DNA from: Bacillota bacterium
GTDB taxonomy: Bacteria; Bacillota_A; Clostridia; Lachnospirales; Bianqueaceae
DNA: 14,116 nucleotides
Reading direction: 5' to 3'
Assembly: GCA_017420625.1 (NCBI GenBank)
Contig: JAFOIR010000123.1
Span: 1 to 14,116 of the forward strand
The notes under the pieces were generated by a model. That model was not told where the DNA came from. It searched no databases and saw only the letters and a program-made list of their open reading frames with translations. The translations under genes and the position numbers were made by a program. Positions 6,781-13,828 of the stretch are shown piece by piece. Numbering within the stretch: the first letter of the stretch is position 1; every line of letters begins with the position of its first letter.

Positions 6781-9700
6781 ATGCCGAAAGATTTATCGAT
6801 TCAAAAAGTACTTGTCATCGGTTCCGGTCCGATCGTCATAGGCCAGGCGGCTGAATTTGACTATGCCGGCACGCAGGCCTGCCGTGTTCTGAAACGAGAA
6901 GGGATCAAGGTCGTCCTGATCAACTCCAACCCCGCTACGATCATGACGGATCAGCTGAATGCTGACTCCATTTATCTGGAACCGCTGACCCTCGAAACAG
7001 TTCAGCGTGTTATTGAAAAGGAAAAACCCGACGCGCTGCTTGCGGGTCTCGGCGGACAAACAGGTCTGACACTTGCTATGCAGCTGAGCAAATCCGGTTT
7101 CCTGGAAAAAACCGGCGTCAGGCTGATCGGAACCAACGCGGATTCCATCGATAAGGCCGAAGACCGTCAGATGTTCAAGGATACCATGGAAAAGATCGGC
7201 GTTCCGACCATTCCTTCCGATACCGTGAACACAGTGGAGGATGCGCTTAAAACAGCTGAAGCGATCGGCTATCCGGTCATCATCCGGCCTGCCTTTACGC
7301 TGGGCGGAACCGGAGGCGGCGTTGCCTACGATCAAGCGCAGATGGCATCCGCAGCCAAGACCGGTCTGGATGCCTCTCCCATCACACAGATTCTGGTAGA
7401 AAAATATATTGCCGGCTGGAAAGAGATCGAGTTTGAAGTCATGCGTGATGCGTCTGATCACGTCATCACTGTCTGCAGTATGGAAAATGTGGATCCCGTT
7501 GGCGTGCATACCGGTGATTCCATCGTCGTTGCACCGGCACTCACTCTTTCGGACGCTGACTACAAGACCCTTGAAAACGCAGCGATCGATATCATCCGTG
7601 AGCTGAAAGTTGCCGGCGGCTGCAACGTACAGTTTGCTCTCCATCCCGAGACTTCCGAATATGCAGTCATCGAAGTCAACCCGCGTGTTTCCCGTTCATC
7701 TGCCCTCGCTTCCAAGGCGACCGGCTATCCGATCGCCAAGGTCACAGCCATGATCGCGCTCGGCTATGACCTGGATGAGATCCATCTGGACAAGGAAGGC
7801 AAGGGAAGCGCACGCTTCAGCCCGCAGGTCAATTATATCGTCGTTAAGTTCCCGCGCTGGCCGTTTGACAAGTTTACCAACGCCAGCCGGCGTCTGGGTA
7901 CCCAGATGAAAGCAACCGGCGAAGTCATGGCGATCGCGCCGACCTTTGAAGCCGGCATCATGAAGGCGGTACGCGGTGCAGAGATCGGTATGCAGACGCT
8001 GAACCGTACCTCCGGCAGCGGCAAGCCGCTGGCGGAACGTCTGACCCGGGTCAATGACCTTCGTCTGTTCACGATCTTCGAAGCGCTGAAGAGCGGCATG
8101 AGCGTCTCTGAGATCTCCGCGATCACCAAGATCACGCCTTTCTTCATTGAGAAACTGAAGAACCTTTCCGACTTCGAGCTGTCTATTGCCGGCCGGACTA
8201 TTACGGAGGAAGAATATCATCAGGGCAAAGTATTCGGCTATACGGACGCTGCTTTACTTTCGATCTGCGAAGGTCCGCTTCCGGCACATGAAGAAGCGAA
8301 TTATCGTCTGGTTGATACCTGCTCCGGGGGCTTTGGTCTGACACCCTATTACTATTCTGTCTACGAGCCTGGCTGTGACGCCCGGGAGGCAGCAGATGAA
8401 GCGCCATCGTCCAAAGGAAGGATCATCGTTCTCGGAGCCGGTCCCATCCGGATCGGTCAGGGAATCGAATTTGACTATTCCAGCGTCCACTGCGTGGACA
8501 TTCTGCGGCGCATGGGCTATGAAGTCATCATCATCAACAACAACCCGGAGACTGTTTCGACTGACTACGACACCGGCGACCGGCTGTACTTTGAGCCGCT
8601 GACGCCGGAGGATGTCATGGACGTGGTCGCCGTGGAAAAACCGCTGGGCATCGTTGTGGCGTTCGGCGGACAGACAGCCGTCAAACTGGCAAAATATCTG
8701 GATTCGCACGGCGTGAAGATCCTGGGTACTTCTGCCGAAGGCATCGATCTGGCAGAAGACCGCGAACGGTTCGATCAGCTGCTGGAAAGCTTCCACATCC
8801 AGCGTCCGAAGGGCTGCGGCGTAGGTACCCTGCCGGAAGCCCGGATCGCAGCGAAGATCCTGGGCTATCCCGTACTGCTCCGTCCGTCCTATGTCATCGG
8901 CGGTCAGGGCATGACGATCGCCCGTTCGGAAGCGGATGTCACCAAATATATGGAAGCCATTCTTTCCGGCGGCATCGAGAATCCGGTGCTGGTCGACAAA
9001 TATATGCCCGGTACAGAGTTGGAAGTCGATGTCATCTCCGATGGTGAGACCGTTCTGATTCCCGGTATCATGGAACATATTGAACGGGCCGGTGTCCACA
9101 GCGGTGATTCGATCGCCGTTTACCCGCCCTATAATCTGTCCGAGAAGATGCGCGAGAAGGTCTGCGACTGCTCCGAAAAGCTGGCGTTGGCACTGGGTAC
9201 CAAGGGCCTTGTCAATATTCAGTATCTGATCTATGACAACGAACTGTATGTCATCGAGGTCAATCCCCGGGCATCCCGGACGATCCCGTATATCAGCAAG
9301 GTAACCGGTGTACCGATGGTCGATCTGGCCTCGAAGGTCATGCTGGGTGAAAAGCTGAAGGATCTCGGCTACCCGGGCGGTCTTTGGAAAGCGCCGCACT
9401 GCTTTGCGGTTAAAGTTCCGGTCTTCTCCTTTGAGAAACTCTCGGATGCAGACTCGATCCTCGGTCCGGAAATGAAATCCACGGGTGAAGTCCTGGGTGT
9501 CGGACGTACCAAAGCGGAAGCGCTCTACAAGGGTCTTCTGGCAGCCGGTTTCCAGATCCGGCACAATGACTCCCGCGGTGTTCTGCTCAGTGTAGAAGAT
9601 TACGATCATGCAGATATCATTGCATTGGCCGGTAAGTTCTTCGATCTGGGCATTAAGCTCTACGCAACGCCGGATACGGCGGCAGCCATCCGCTCCACCG

Positions 9701-9969
9701 GTCTGGATGTGGAGACAGCTCACAATGTCTGGGAAAACAACGATATCTATGATCTCGTCGAAAACGAAAAGGTCAGCTGTATCGTCTATACCGGTGCCGT
9801 GATCGATACCAGCGTAGGTGACTTCACCCAGCTTTCCCGCAAGGCACAGCAGCACAGGATCCCGTGTCTGACTTCCATCGATACAGCCTCCGCTCTGGCC
9901 GATATCCTGGCCAGCCGATACAACGAATCCAGCACAAAACTGGTGGACATCTGTCAGCTTGACAAGTAA
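6781..9969 (+). CDS. carB: Carbamoyl-phosphate synthase large subunit
   Basis: Synthesises carbamoyl phosphate from bicarbonate, ammonia and two ATP. The 1062 residues include both homologous halves: the first starts with VLVIGSGPIVIGQAAEFDY (about 10-28) with its ATP-grasp domain to about 390, an oligomerisation segment to about 540, and the second starts at about 546 with IIVLGAGPIRIGQGIEFDY. EVNPRVSRSSALASK and EVNPRASRTIPYISK are the paired ATP-grasp loops. The last 120 or so residues (from about 940) form the MGS-like allosteric domain. The ATG at 6781 has AGAAGG 8 nt upstream; a TTG at 6763 is in frame but unlikely. No carA is adjacent, so ammonia must come from a glutaminase subunit encoded elsewhere. 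It is the last gene of the operon, 33 nt after argD and followed by a terminator. Confidence 0.97.
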   Translation: MPKDLSIQKVLVIGSGPIVIGQAAEFDYAGTQACRVLKREGIKVVLINSNPATIMTDQLNADSIYLEPLTLETVQRVIEKEKPDALLAGLGGQTGLTLAMQLSKSGFLEKTGVRLIGTNADSIDKAEDRQMFKDTMEKIGVPTIPSDTVNTVEDALKTAEAIGYPVIIRPAFTLGGTGGGVAYDQAQMASAAKTGLDASPITQILVEKYIAGWKEIEFEVMRDASDHVITVCSMENVDPVGVHTGDSIVVAPALTLSDADYKTLENAAIDIIRELKVAGGCNVQFALHPETSEYAVIEVNPRVSRSSALASKATGYPIAKVTAMIALGYDLDEIHLDKEGKGSARFSPQVNYIVVKFPRWPFDKFTNASRRLGTQMKATGEVMAIAPTFEAGIMKAVRGAEIGMQTLNRTSGSGKPLAERLTRVNDLRLFTIFEALKSGMSVSEISAITKITPFFIEKLKNLSDFELSIAGRTITEEEYHQGKVFGYTDAALLSICEGPLPAHEEANYRLVDTCSGGFGLTPYYYSVYEPGCDAREAADEAPSSKGRIIVLGAGPIRIGQGIEFDYSSVHCVDILRRMGYEVIIINNNPETVSTDYDTGDRLYFEPLTPEDVMDVVAVEKPLGIVVAFGGQTAVKLAKYLDSHGVKILGTSAEGIDLAEDRERFDQLLESFHIQRPKGCGVGTLPEARIAAKILGYPVLLRPSYVIGGQGMTIARSEADVTKYMEAILSGGIENPVLVDKYMPGTELEVDVISDGETVLIPGIMEHIERAGVHSGDSIAVYPPYNLSEKMREKVCDCSEKLALALGTKGLVNIQYLIYDNELYVIEVNPRASRTIPYISKVTGVPMVDLASKVMLGEKLKDLGYPGGLWKAPHCFAVKVPVFSFEKLSDADSILGPEMKSTGEVLGVGRTKAEALYKGLLAAGFQIRHNDSRGVLLSVEDYDHADIIALAGKFFDLGIKLYATPDTAAAIRSTGLDVETAHNVWENNDIYDLVENEKVSCIVYTGAVIDTSVGDFTQLSRKAQQHRIPCLTSIDTASALADILASRYNESSTKLVDICQLDK

Positions 9970-10001
9970 AAATCCGGCTGATATCCTGGCCTGAAATGAT
10001 C

Positions 10002-10029
10002 AAAACCCCGACAAATGTCGGGGTTTTTT
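10002..10029 (+). terminator. Intrinsic terminator after carB
   Basis: An 11-bp stem, AAAACCCCGAC with GTCGGGGTTTT, closes around a 4-nt loop (AAAT) and is followed by a run of T ending at 10029. It starts 32 nt after the carB stop. The reverse strand reads the same stem followed by only four T, so it can serve weakly for the convergent AraC-family gene whose stop codon abuts it at 10030. Confidence 0.92.
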
Positions 10030-10878
10030 CTATTCCAGGATACGGCGCCTGTATTCTGACGGTGACAGACCGATCCGCGAGCGGAAAAGCCGGCTGAAGT
10101 AGAGCTGGTCCGGGTAGCCGACTGCTTCCGAGATCTGACTGAGGGGTTCGTCGGTCTGTTCCAGCAGCATCCTGGCGCGGGAAAGGCGCAGGGATGTCAG
10201 ATAGTCCTGCGGGGACATGCCGGTGCGGTTTTTGAAAAGCGTCCGGAACCGGCTGGGTGACAGATGTGCTTCGGCGGCCAGCTGTTCGATGGAAAGATCC
10301 TCTCGGAAACTCTGATGGATCCGGGCAAGAGAAGCCTGGATCCGGGAATCGCTCTGGGTGTTTTCATGACCGCTGCCTTCCCGTCCGAGACTGACCAGAA
10401 GAGAGGTGATCCGGGCGGCAGCTGAAATCTCAAAAAGCGGATCCCGGCGGATGAAATCCTGGAAAAGACCTTCGTACTGCATCTGAAGATACAGACCGTC
10501 CGCCGCCGGAATGAATGTCCGGTTGGGAACTGCGCAGCGTTCCACCAGCGTGGCTGCATCCGATCCGGTAAAATGGACCCAGTAGTAATGAACCTCTTCT
10601 CCCATCTTACGCATCGTATAATGATAGGGTGTATGCGGATAGTACAGAATCGCCTGTCCGGGGTACATGATCTTCTTCTCCTCTCCCATCCAGACATCCA
10701 TTTCTCCCCGCACCAGATACTGCAGGTAAAAATCCTCCCGGCCGGTGGCAGAACGTCCGATAAAGGGACTCGGAAGGACACAGAGTCCGCAGCAATTAGG
10801 GATAAGCATATGGTCCTGACGCGAAACATTATCCGCGCCGGCACCAAGTTCCAGATAATAGGATTGATCGATTGGCAT
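10030..10878 (-). CDS. AraC-family transcriptional regulator
   Basis: A 282-residue cytoplasmic regulator. The N-terminal 150 or so residues form a cupin-like AraC ligand-binding domain (FYLQYLVRGEMDVWMGE, then PGQAILYYP and HYYWVHFTG). The last 100 residues are a double helix-turn-helix: LSIEQLAAEAHLSPSRFRTL is the first and PLSQISEAVGYPDQLYFSRL the second, followed by the FRSRIGLSPSEYR signature. I start it at the ATG at 10878, which has GGGAGGG just upstream; the ATG at 10905 has no ribosome binding site and lies inside an inverted repeat. It is divergent from the isomerase/dehydrogenase pair and separated by 209 nt of dyad-rich DNA, so control of that pair is likely. The ligand, probably a sugar, is unknown. 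Confidence 0.93.
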   Translation of the reverse strand: MPIDQSYYLELGAGADNVSRQDHMLIPNCCGLCVLPSPFIGRSATGREDFYLQYLVRGEMDVWMGEEKKIMYPGQAILYYPHTPYHYTMRKMGEEVHYYWVHFTGSDAATLVERCAVPNRTFIPAADGLYLQMQYEGLFQDFIRRDPLFEISAAARITSLLVSLGREGSGHENTQSDSRIQASLARIHQSFREDLSIEQLAAEAHLSPSRFRTLFKNRTGMSPQDYLTSLRLSRARMLLEQTDEPLSQISEAVGYPDQLYFSRLFRSRIGLSPSEYRRRILE

Positions 10879-10903
10879 GGAACCCTCCCTATAAAACATC
10901 CTC

Positions 10904-10929
10904 ATTCGACTGGCGTCAGCCAGTCGAAT
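10904..10929. repeat. Perfect 11-bp inverted repeat upstream of the AraC-family gene
   Basis: Left arm ATTCGACTGGC (10904-10914) and right arm GCCAGTCGAAT (10919-10929) are exact reverse complements around GTCA. It lies 26 nt before the regulator's start codon. It may be an operator for the regulator, or a hairpin in its mRNA leader; no T-tract follows on either strand, so it is not a terminator. Each arm contains the heptamer AGTCGAA, found a third time at 11022-11028. Confidence 0.7.
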
Positions 10930-10979
10930 TGTCCATATAAGTGATTGATTGCACTATATGAATTTCCTTGAAAAAAGCA

Positions 10980-10990
10980 TATATTATAGA
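10980..10990. promoter_or_regulatory. Candidate overlapping -10 elements of divergent promoters
   Basis: On the minus strand TATAAT (complement of 10983-10988) is a perfect -10 hexamer for the AraC-family gene; on the plus strand TATTAT (10982-10987) could serve the isomerase operon. Neither has a recognisable -35 hexamer at 16-18 bp, which would fit activator-dependent promoters. Assignment is tentative because the region is simply AT-rich. Confidence 0.35.
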
Positions 10991-10999
10991 GCAGACAAA

Positions 11000-11018
11000 T
11001 GCAAGCAGAAATCTTGCA
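11000..11018. repeat. Inverted repeat TGCAAG-N7-CTTGCA, possible operator
   Basis: TGCAAG at 11000-11005 and CTTGCA at 11013-11018 form a 19-bp dyad just downstream of the candidate promoter elements and 70 nt before the isomerase start. The size and position suit a protein-binding site, but there is no direct evidence. Confidence 0.4.
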
Positions 11019-11038
11019 AATAGTCGAAAATTCTCATT

Positions 11039-11083
11039 TGCCTAAAAGGCATCTGCCTTTGAGGCAATTGCCTGTGAGGAGAA
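11039..11083 (+). repeat. 15-bp palindromic unit in tandem, running into the ribosome binding site
   Basis: The unit TGCCT-N3-AGGCA plus 2 nt starts at 11039, 11054 and 11069, an exact 15-nt period. Units one and two are complete palindromes. In unit three the right half is AGGAG, which is the ribosome binding site of the gene at 11088. GCCT appears once more at 11084-11087, directly before the ATG. In RNA, neighbouring units can also pair, giving AAAGGC-ATCT-GCCTTT (11045-11060). Confidence 0.75.
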
Positions 11084-11087
11084 GCCT

Positions 11088-11912
11088 ATGAAAAAATCAC
11101 TCAATGCATGGACCGTCGATTCAAAGACCGGTTTTGAGCAGATGTTCAGGGAACTGAAAGAAGCCGGTTTTGACGGTGTCGAACTGAACGTAGACAAGGA
11201 AGGAAGCAGCGAGCATTCACTGACCCTGTCTACAACAGCAGAAGATCTGGCAAAAATCAAAGCCATCTCCGAGAAATACGACCTGCCGGTCATCAGCATC
11301 AGCACTTCGCTCTGGGGCGGATGCATGGGAACGGATCCGGAGTTTTCCGAGAAGCTTCTGAAGCAGCAGCTCTTCTGTGCGGACTACTTCGGAGCCAAAG
11401 GCATCCTGGTCGTACCAGGCGGTGCTTATCCCAAAATTCCACTGCTGGAAGACCGCAAAGGCTGCATCGAATTCCTGAAATCCCAGAGAAAACTGATCGA
11501 ATCCTACGGCATCTATGTCGGCGTGGAGAATGTCTGGAATATGTTCTTCGGCTCTCCGCTGGACATGGTCAGCTTCATTGACGAAGTAGACAATCCTCTG
11601 GTCGGAGCCTATTACGATGTCGGCAATGTCATTGCCTTCTCCTGGTCCGAGCGCTGGATCGAGGTCCTTGGCAGCCGCATCCACAACATTCACGTCAAGG
11701 ATTATAAACGCAATCGCGGCGTAAACTCCGGCGGCGTCTGGGCTGACATCCCCTATGGCGACGTCAACTGGAAAGCAGTCATCCCAGCCCTTCGCGAAGC
11801 TGGTTTTGATGGATATCTGACCGGCGAAGTGTTCAAGGAAGATCCCGAACAGTCCTATCAGGACTACTATGCTTTCGTTGCCCGCGGAATCGAAGAAGTC
11901 ATCAAGTACTAA
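11088..11912 (+). CDS. Sugar phosphate isomerase/epimerase family TIM-barrel protein
   Basis: A 274-residue protein of the xylose isomerase-like TIM-barrel superfamily (AP endonuclease 2 fold), which includes D-tagatose/D-psicose 3-epimerases, L-ribulose-5-phosphate 3-epimerase, IolE and hydroxypyruvate isomerase. The four expected metal ligands can be placed: Glu147 in VGVENVW, Asp177 in AYYDVGN, His202 in HNIHVKD and Glu247 in YLTGEVF. The N-terminus carries the usual AGFDGVEL strand-2 motif (26-33). No signal peptide. AGGAG at 11077-11081 is 6 nt before the ATG. It is followed 31 nt later by a Gfo/Idh dehydrogenase, a frequent pairing in inositol, keto-sugar and glycoside pathways. An epimerase/isomerase on a sugar or keto-sugar is likely; the exact substrate is not readable. 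Confidence 0.88.
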   Translation: MKKSLNAWTVDSKTGFEQMFRELKEAGFDGVELNVDKEGSSEHSLTLSTTAEDLAKIKAISEKYDLPVISISTSLWGGCMGTDPEFSEKLLKQQLFCADYFGAKGILVVPGGAYPKIPLLEDRKGCIEFLKSQRKLIESYGIYVGVENVWNMFFGSPLDMVSFIDEVDNPLVGAYYDVGNVIAFSWSERWIEVLGSRIHNIHVKDYKRNRGVNSGGVWADIPYGDVNWKAVIPALREAGFDGYLTGEVFKEDPEQSYQDYYAFVARGIEEVIKY

Positions 11913-11943
11913 AACCATACTTATCAACATGAGGAGAAACACC

Positions 11944-13002
11944 ATGAAAAAGACAAGAGTTGCCCTGATCGGCTGCGGTACCATCGGACGTTATCATTTT
12001 GATCACTTCAAAAAGATGGACGACGTCGAAGTAGTCGGCGTTTGCGATGTCATCCCGGAGCGTGCGGATACTTTCGCAGCAGAAGTGAACTGCCCGGCTT
12101 TCTACAACTTCAAAGAGATGTATGATGCCGTCAATCCCGAATGTGTTTTCATCGGCATTCCGCCTTACTGCCATGGCGAAGTCGAATTTGAAACCATCGC
12201 CCGCCGTATCCCGATGTTCGTTGAAAAACCGGTCGGTCTGGATCCCGCTCAGTTCCTGGCGATCCGCGACAAGATCCGCGAGGCCGGTCTGATCACTGCT
12301 TCCGGTCTGCAGCTTCGTTACGAGAGCAATATCCCGAAACTGAAAGAATTCGCGAAAAAACACAAGATCGTTGAAGCCAACCTCATGAGAGTCGGCGGCA
12401 TTCCGGATACCCCATGGTGGAAAGTACGTGAACTTTCCGGCGGCCAGCTGGTCGAACAGACGATCCATCAAGTCGATATGATGAGAAACGTCATGGGTGA
12501 AGAACCCGTGGAGGTCTTCTCCTTCGGCGGCAAGGATGTCGTCAAGGGCATCGAAGGCTTTGATGTAGAAGATACCTCCATTTCTCTGGTTCGTTTCGAA
12601 TCCGGAGCACTGGCAACCATGACCACCGGCTGCTATGCGACCGGTGCCGAGTGTGCAGACAACAAACTGACTTTCGGTGCTGTCGATGCACGCGCCGACT
12701 ACTATATGTTCGACAAAGTTGCGATCTACGGTGAGGCGGAAGACGAACCCGAAGAGGGTGCCAACGCAGAAGTCGTCAAGGGCGACGGCCGTATGGTCTC
12801 CAAAGGTACCGCCAAGATCTACAAACCGGAAACCGACTGCGGCATGCTCTGCGACCATACCTTCATCGAAGCCGTTCAGACCGGTGATCCCTCCAAGATC
12901 AAATCCCCGTATGAGGATGCGGTCAAATCCGTTCTTTTCACCCTGGCCTGCAACGAGTCCATGGAAAACGGCAAACCTGTCAAGGTGAACGTTAATCTGT
13001 AA
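11944..13002 (+). CDS. Gfo/Idh/MocA family NAD(P)-dependent oxidoreductase
   Basis: A 352-residue cytoplasmic dehydrogenase. The N-terminal Rossmann domain shows ALIGCGTIGRYH (7-18), then CDVIPER, and ends with EKPVGLD (94-100), in which Lys95 is the catalytic lysine of the family. The C-terminal domain has GGQLVEQTIHQVD (166-178), supplying the usual His175 and a nearby Asp178. Relatives oxidise or reduce a ring hydroxyl of inositols, glucose-type sugars and glycosides. The ATG at 11944 has GAGGAG 7 nt upstream; a longer frame from 11869 would overlap the isomerase and is not needed. It is the second gene of a two-gene operon that ends at a strong terminator. Whether it acts on a free sugar, inositol or a glycoside is open. 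Confidence 0.92.
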   Translation: MKKTRVALIGCGTIGRYHFDHFKKMDDVEVVGVCDVIPERADTFAAEVNCPAFYNFKEMYDAVNPECVFIGIPPYCHGEVEFETIARRIPMFVEKPVGLDPAQFLAIRDKIREAGLITASGLQLRYESNIPKLKEFAKKHKIVEANLMRVGGIPDTPWWKVRELSGGQLVEQTIHQVDMMRNVMGEEPVEVFSFGGKDVVKGIEGFDVEDTSISLVRFESGALATMTTGCYATGAECADNKLTFGAVDARADYYMFDKVAIYGEAEDEPEEGANAEVVKGDGRMVSKGTAKIYKPETDCGMLCDHTFIEAVQTGDPSKIKSPYEDAVKSVLFTLACNESMENGKPVKVNVNL

Positions 13003-13020
13003 GCTGCTTTCTATCCTATC

Positions 13021-13063
13021 AAAGAAAAAGGGCATGATCTTCAGGATCACGCCCTTTTTCTTT
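13021..13063. terminator. Bidirectional intrinsic terminator between convergent operons
   Basis: AAAGAAAAAGGGC (13021-13033) pairs perfectly with GCCCTTTTTCTTT (13051-13063). An A/C mismatch and a further 5-bp TGATC/GATCA stem sit inside, around a TTCAG loop. The A-rich and T-rich flanks make it a terminator in both directions: for the oxidoreductase gene ending at 13002 and for the hydrolase gene ending at 13079 on the other strand. Confidence 0.93.
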
Positions 13064-13078
13064 CAGAAACTTGCTGTA

Positions 13079-13828
13079 TTATTTTAATTCTCGAAGGAAA
13101 TCTTCGACAGCATCGGTCAATTGTTCAAAATAGCCTTCGTAGCCGTGGTTCGCTTCTGGAATGATCGCCAGTTCACAGTTTTCGTAAAGTTCAGCAGCTT
13201 TTTCCGCATAAGCAAGGGGAACGGCTTCATCGGCGCTTCCCTGAACGATCAATACCGGTCCATGATATTTGACGATCATCTCTTCCACATGGATCATCTG
13301 GGCAACGCGTGCATAATCGCCGCCAAGCTCCGGAACCCAGGCACTGGAAAGCACCTCCGGAATATGATCCGGGTCGAAAGGTGCACCGGCCAGGTTGCCT
13401 GCTCTTGCACCGTCCGGGATCATCCAGGCCGGGGCAAGCGGCATCACCGCTTTAAAATCATCCGGGCAAAGGCCGGCCAGCAGCATGACCATCAGACCGC
13501 CCTGGGAATGACCGGTGATAAAAAGATCTGTGACAAAGGGCAGCTTCTTTGCATAATGGATGACCGCAAGTCCTCCTTCGATCCATTTGAACAACGTATG
13601 ATTTTTAAACTCTCCGTCGCTTTTTCCGTGGCCGTACATATCCACCCGGAGCGTTGCGATCCCTGCTTTACGGATCGTCTCGCAGACAGCAAGGATATGC
13701 GGTTCTTCCATGTGGCCGGTGAATCCATGGATCATGATCGCAAGCGGACATTTTTCCGGAGCATTTTCCGGCATATCCAGCTTGGCATGCAGCTTCAGTC
13801 CGTCATACGGGATGTAAAACTCTTTCAT
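13079..13828 (-). CDS. Alpha/beta hydrolase, feruloyl/cinnamoyl esterase-like
   Basis: A 249-residue alpha/beta hydrolase without signal peptide, so intracellular. The catalytic triad is visible: Ser108 in GHSQGG (106-111), Asp200 in QGSADEAVP, and His228 in PEANHGY. HGFTGHMEEPHI (34-45) is the oxyanion-hole loop and closely resembles the corresponding stretch of small feruloyl/cinnamoyl esterases such as Est1E and LJ0536. Residues about 130-180 form the insertion or lid between strands 6 and 7 that shapes the aromatic acid pocket in those enzymes. AAGGAGG precedes the ATG, which overlaps the stop of the upstream kinase gene as ATGA, so the two are translationally coupled. Other short ester substrates are possible. 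Confidence 0.88.
   Translation of the reverse strand: MKEFYIPYDGLKLHAKLDMPENAPEKCPLAIMIHGFTGHMEEPHILAVCETIRKAGIATLRVDMYGHGKSDGEFKNHTLFKWIEGGLAVIHYAKKLPFVTDLFITGHSQGGLMVMLLAGLCPDDFKAVMPLAPAWMIPDGARAGNLAGAPFDPDHIPEVLSSAWVPELGGDYARVAQMIHVEEMIVKYHGPVLIVQGSADEAVPLAYAEKAAELYENCELAIIPEANHGYEGYFEQLTDAVEDFLRELK

Noticed and set aside
8254..9855. Long minus-strand open frame of 533 codons opposite carB
   Set aside because: It mirrors the carB reading frame on the other strand, has no ribosome binding site or recognisable domain, and carB is certain.
9901..9991. 12-bp direct repeat GATATCCTGGCC at 9901-9912 and 9980-9991
   Set aside because: One copy is within carB coding sequence and the other just after it; there is no dyad, mobile element or known site, so chance or a small local duplication is enough.
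10879..10905. Earlier ATG at 10905 for the AraC-family regulator
   Set aside because: No ribosome binding site precedes it and the codon falls in the inverted repeat; the ATG at 10878 has GGGAGGG in front.
11902..13050. Minus-strand open frame of 382 codons opposite the Gfo/Idh gene
   Set aside because: Its composition is that of an antisense shadow (rich in Phe, Asp, Gly and His), it runs into the terminator, and the plus-strand gene has clear family motifs.
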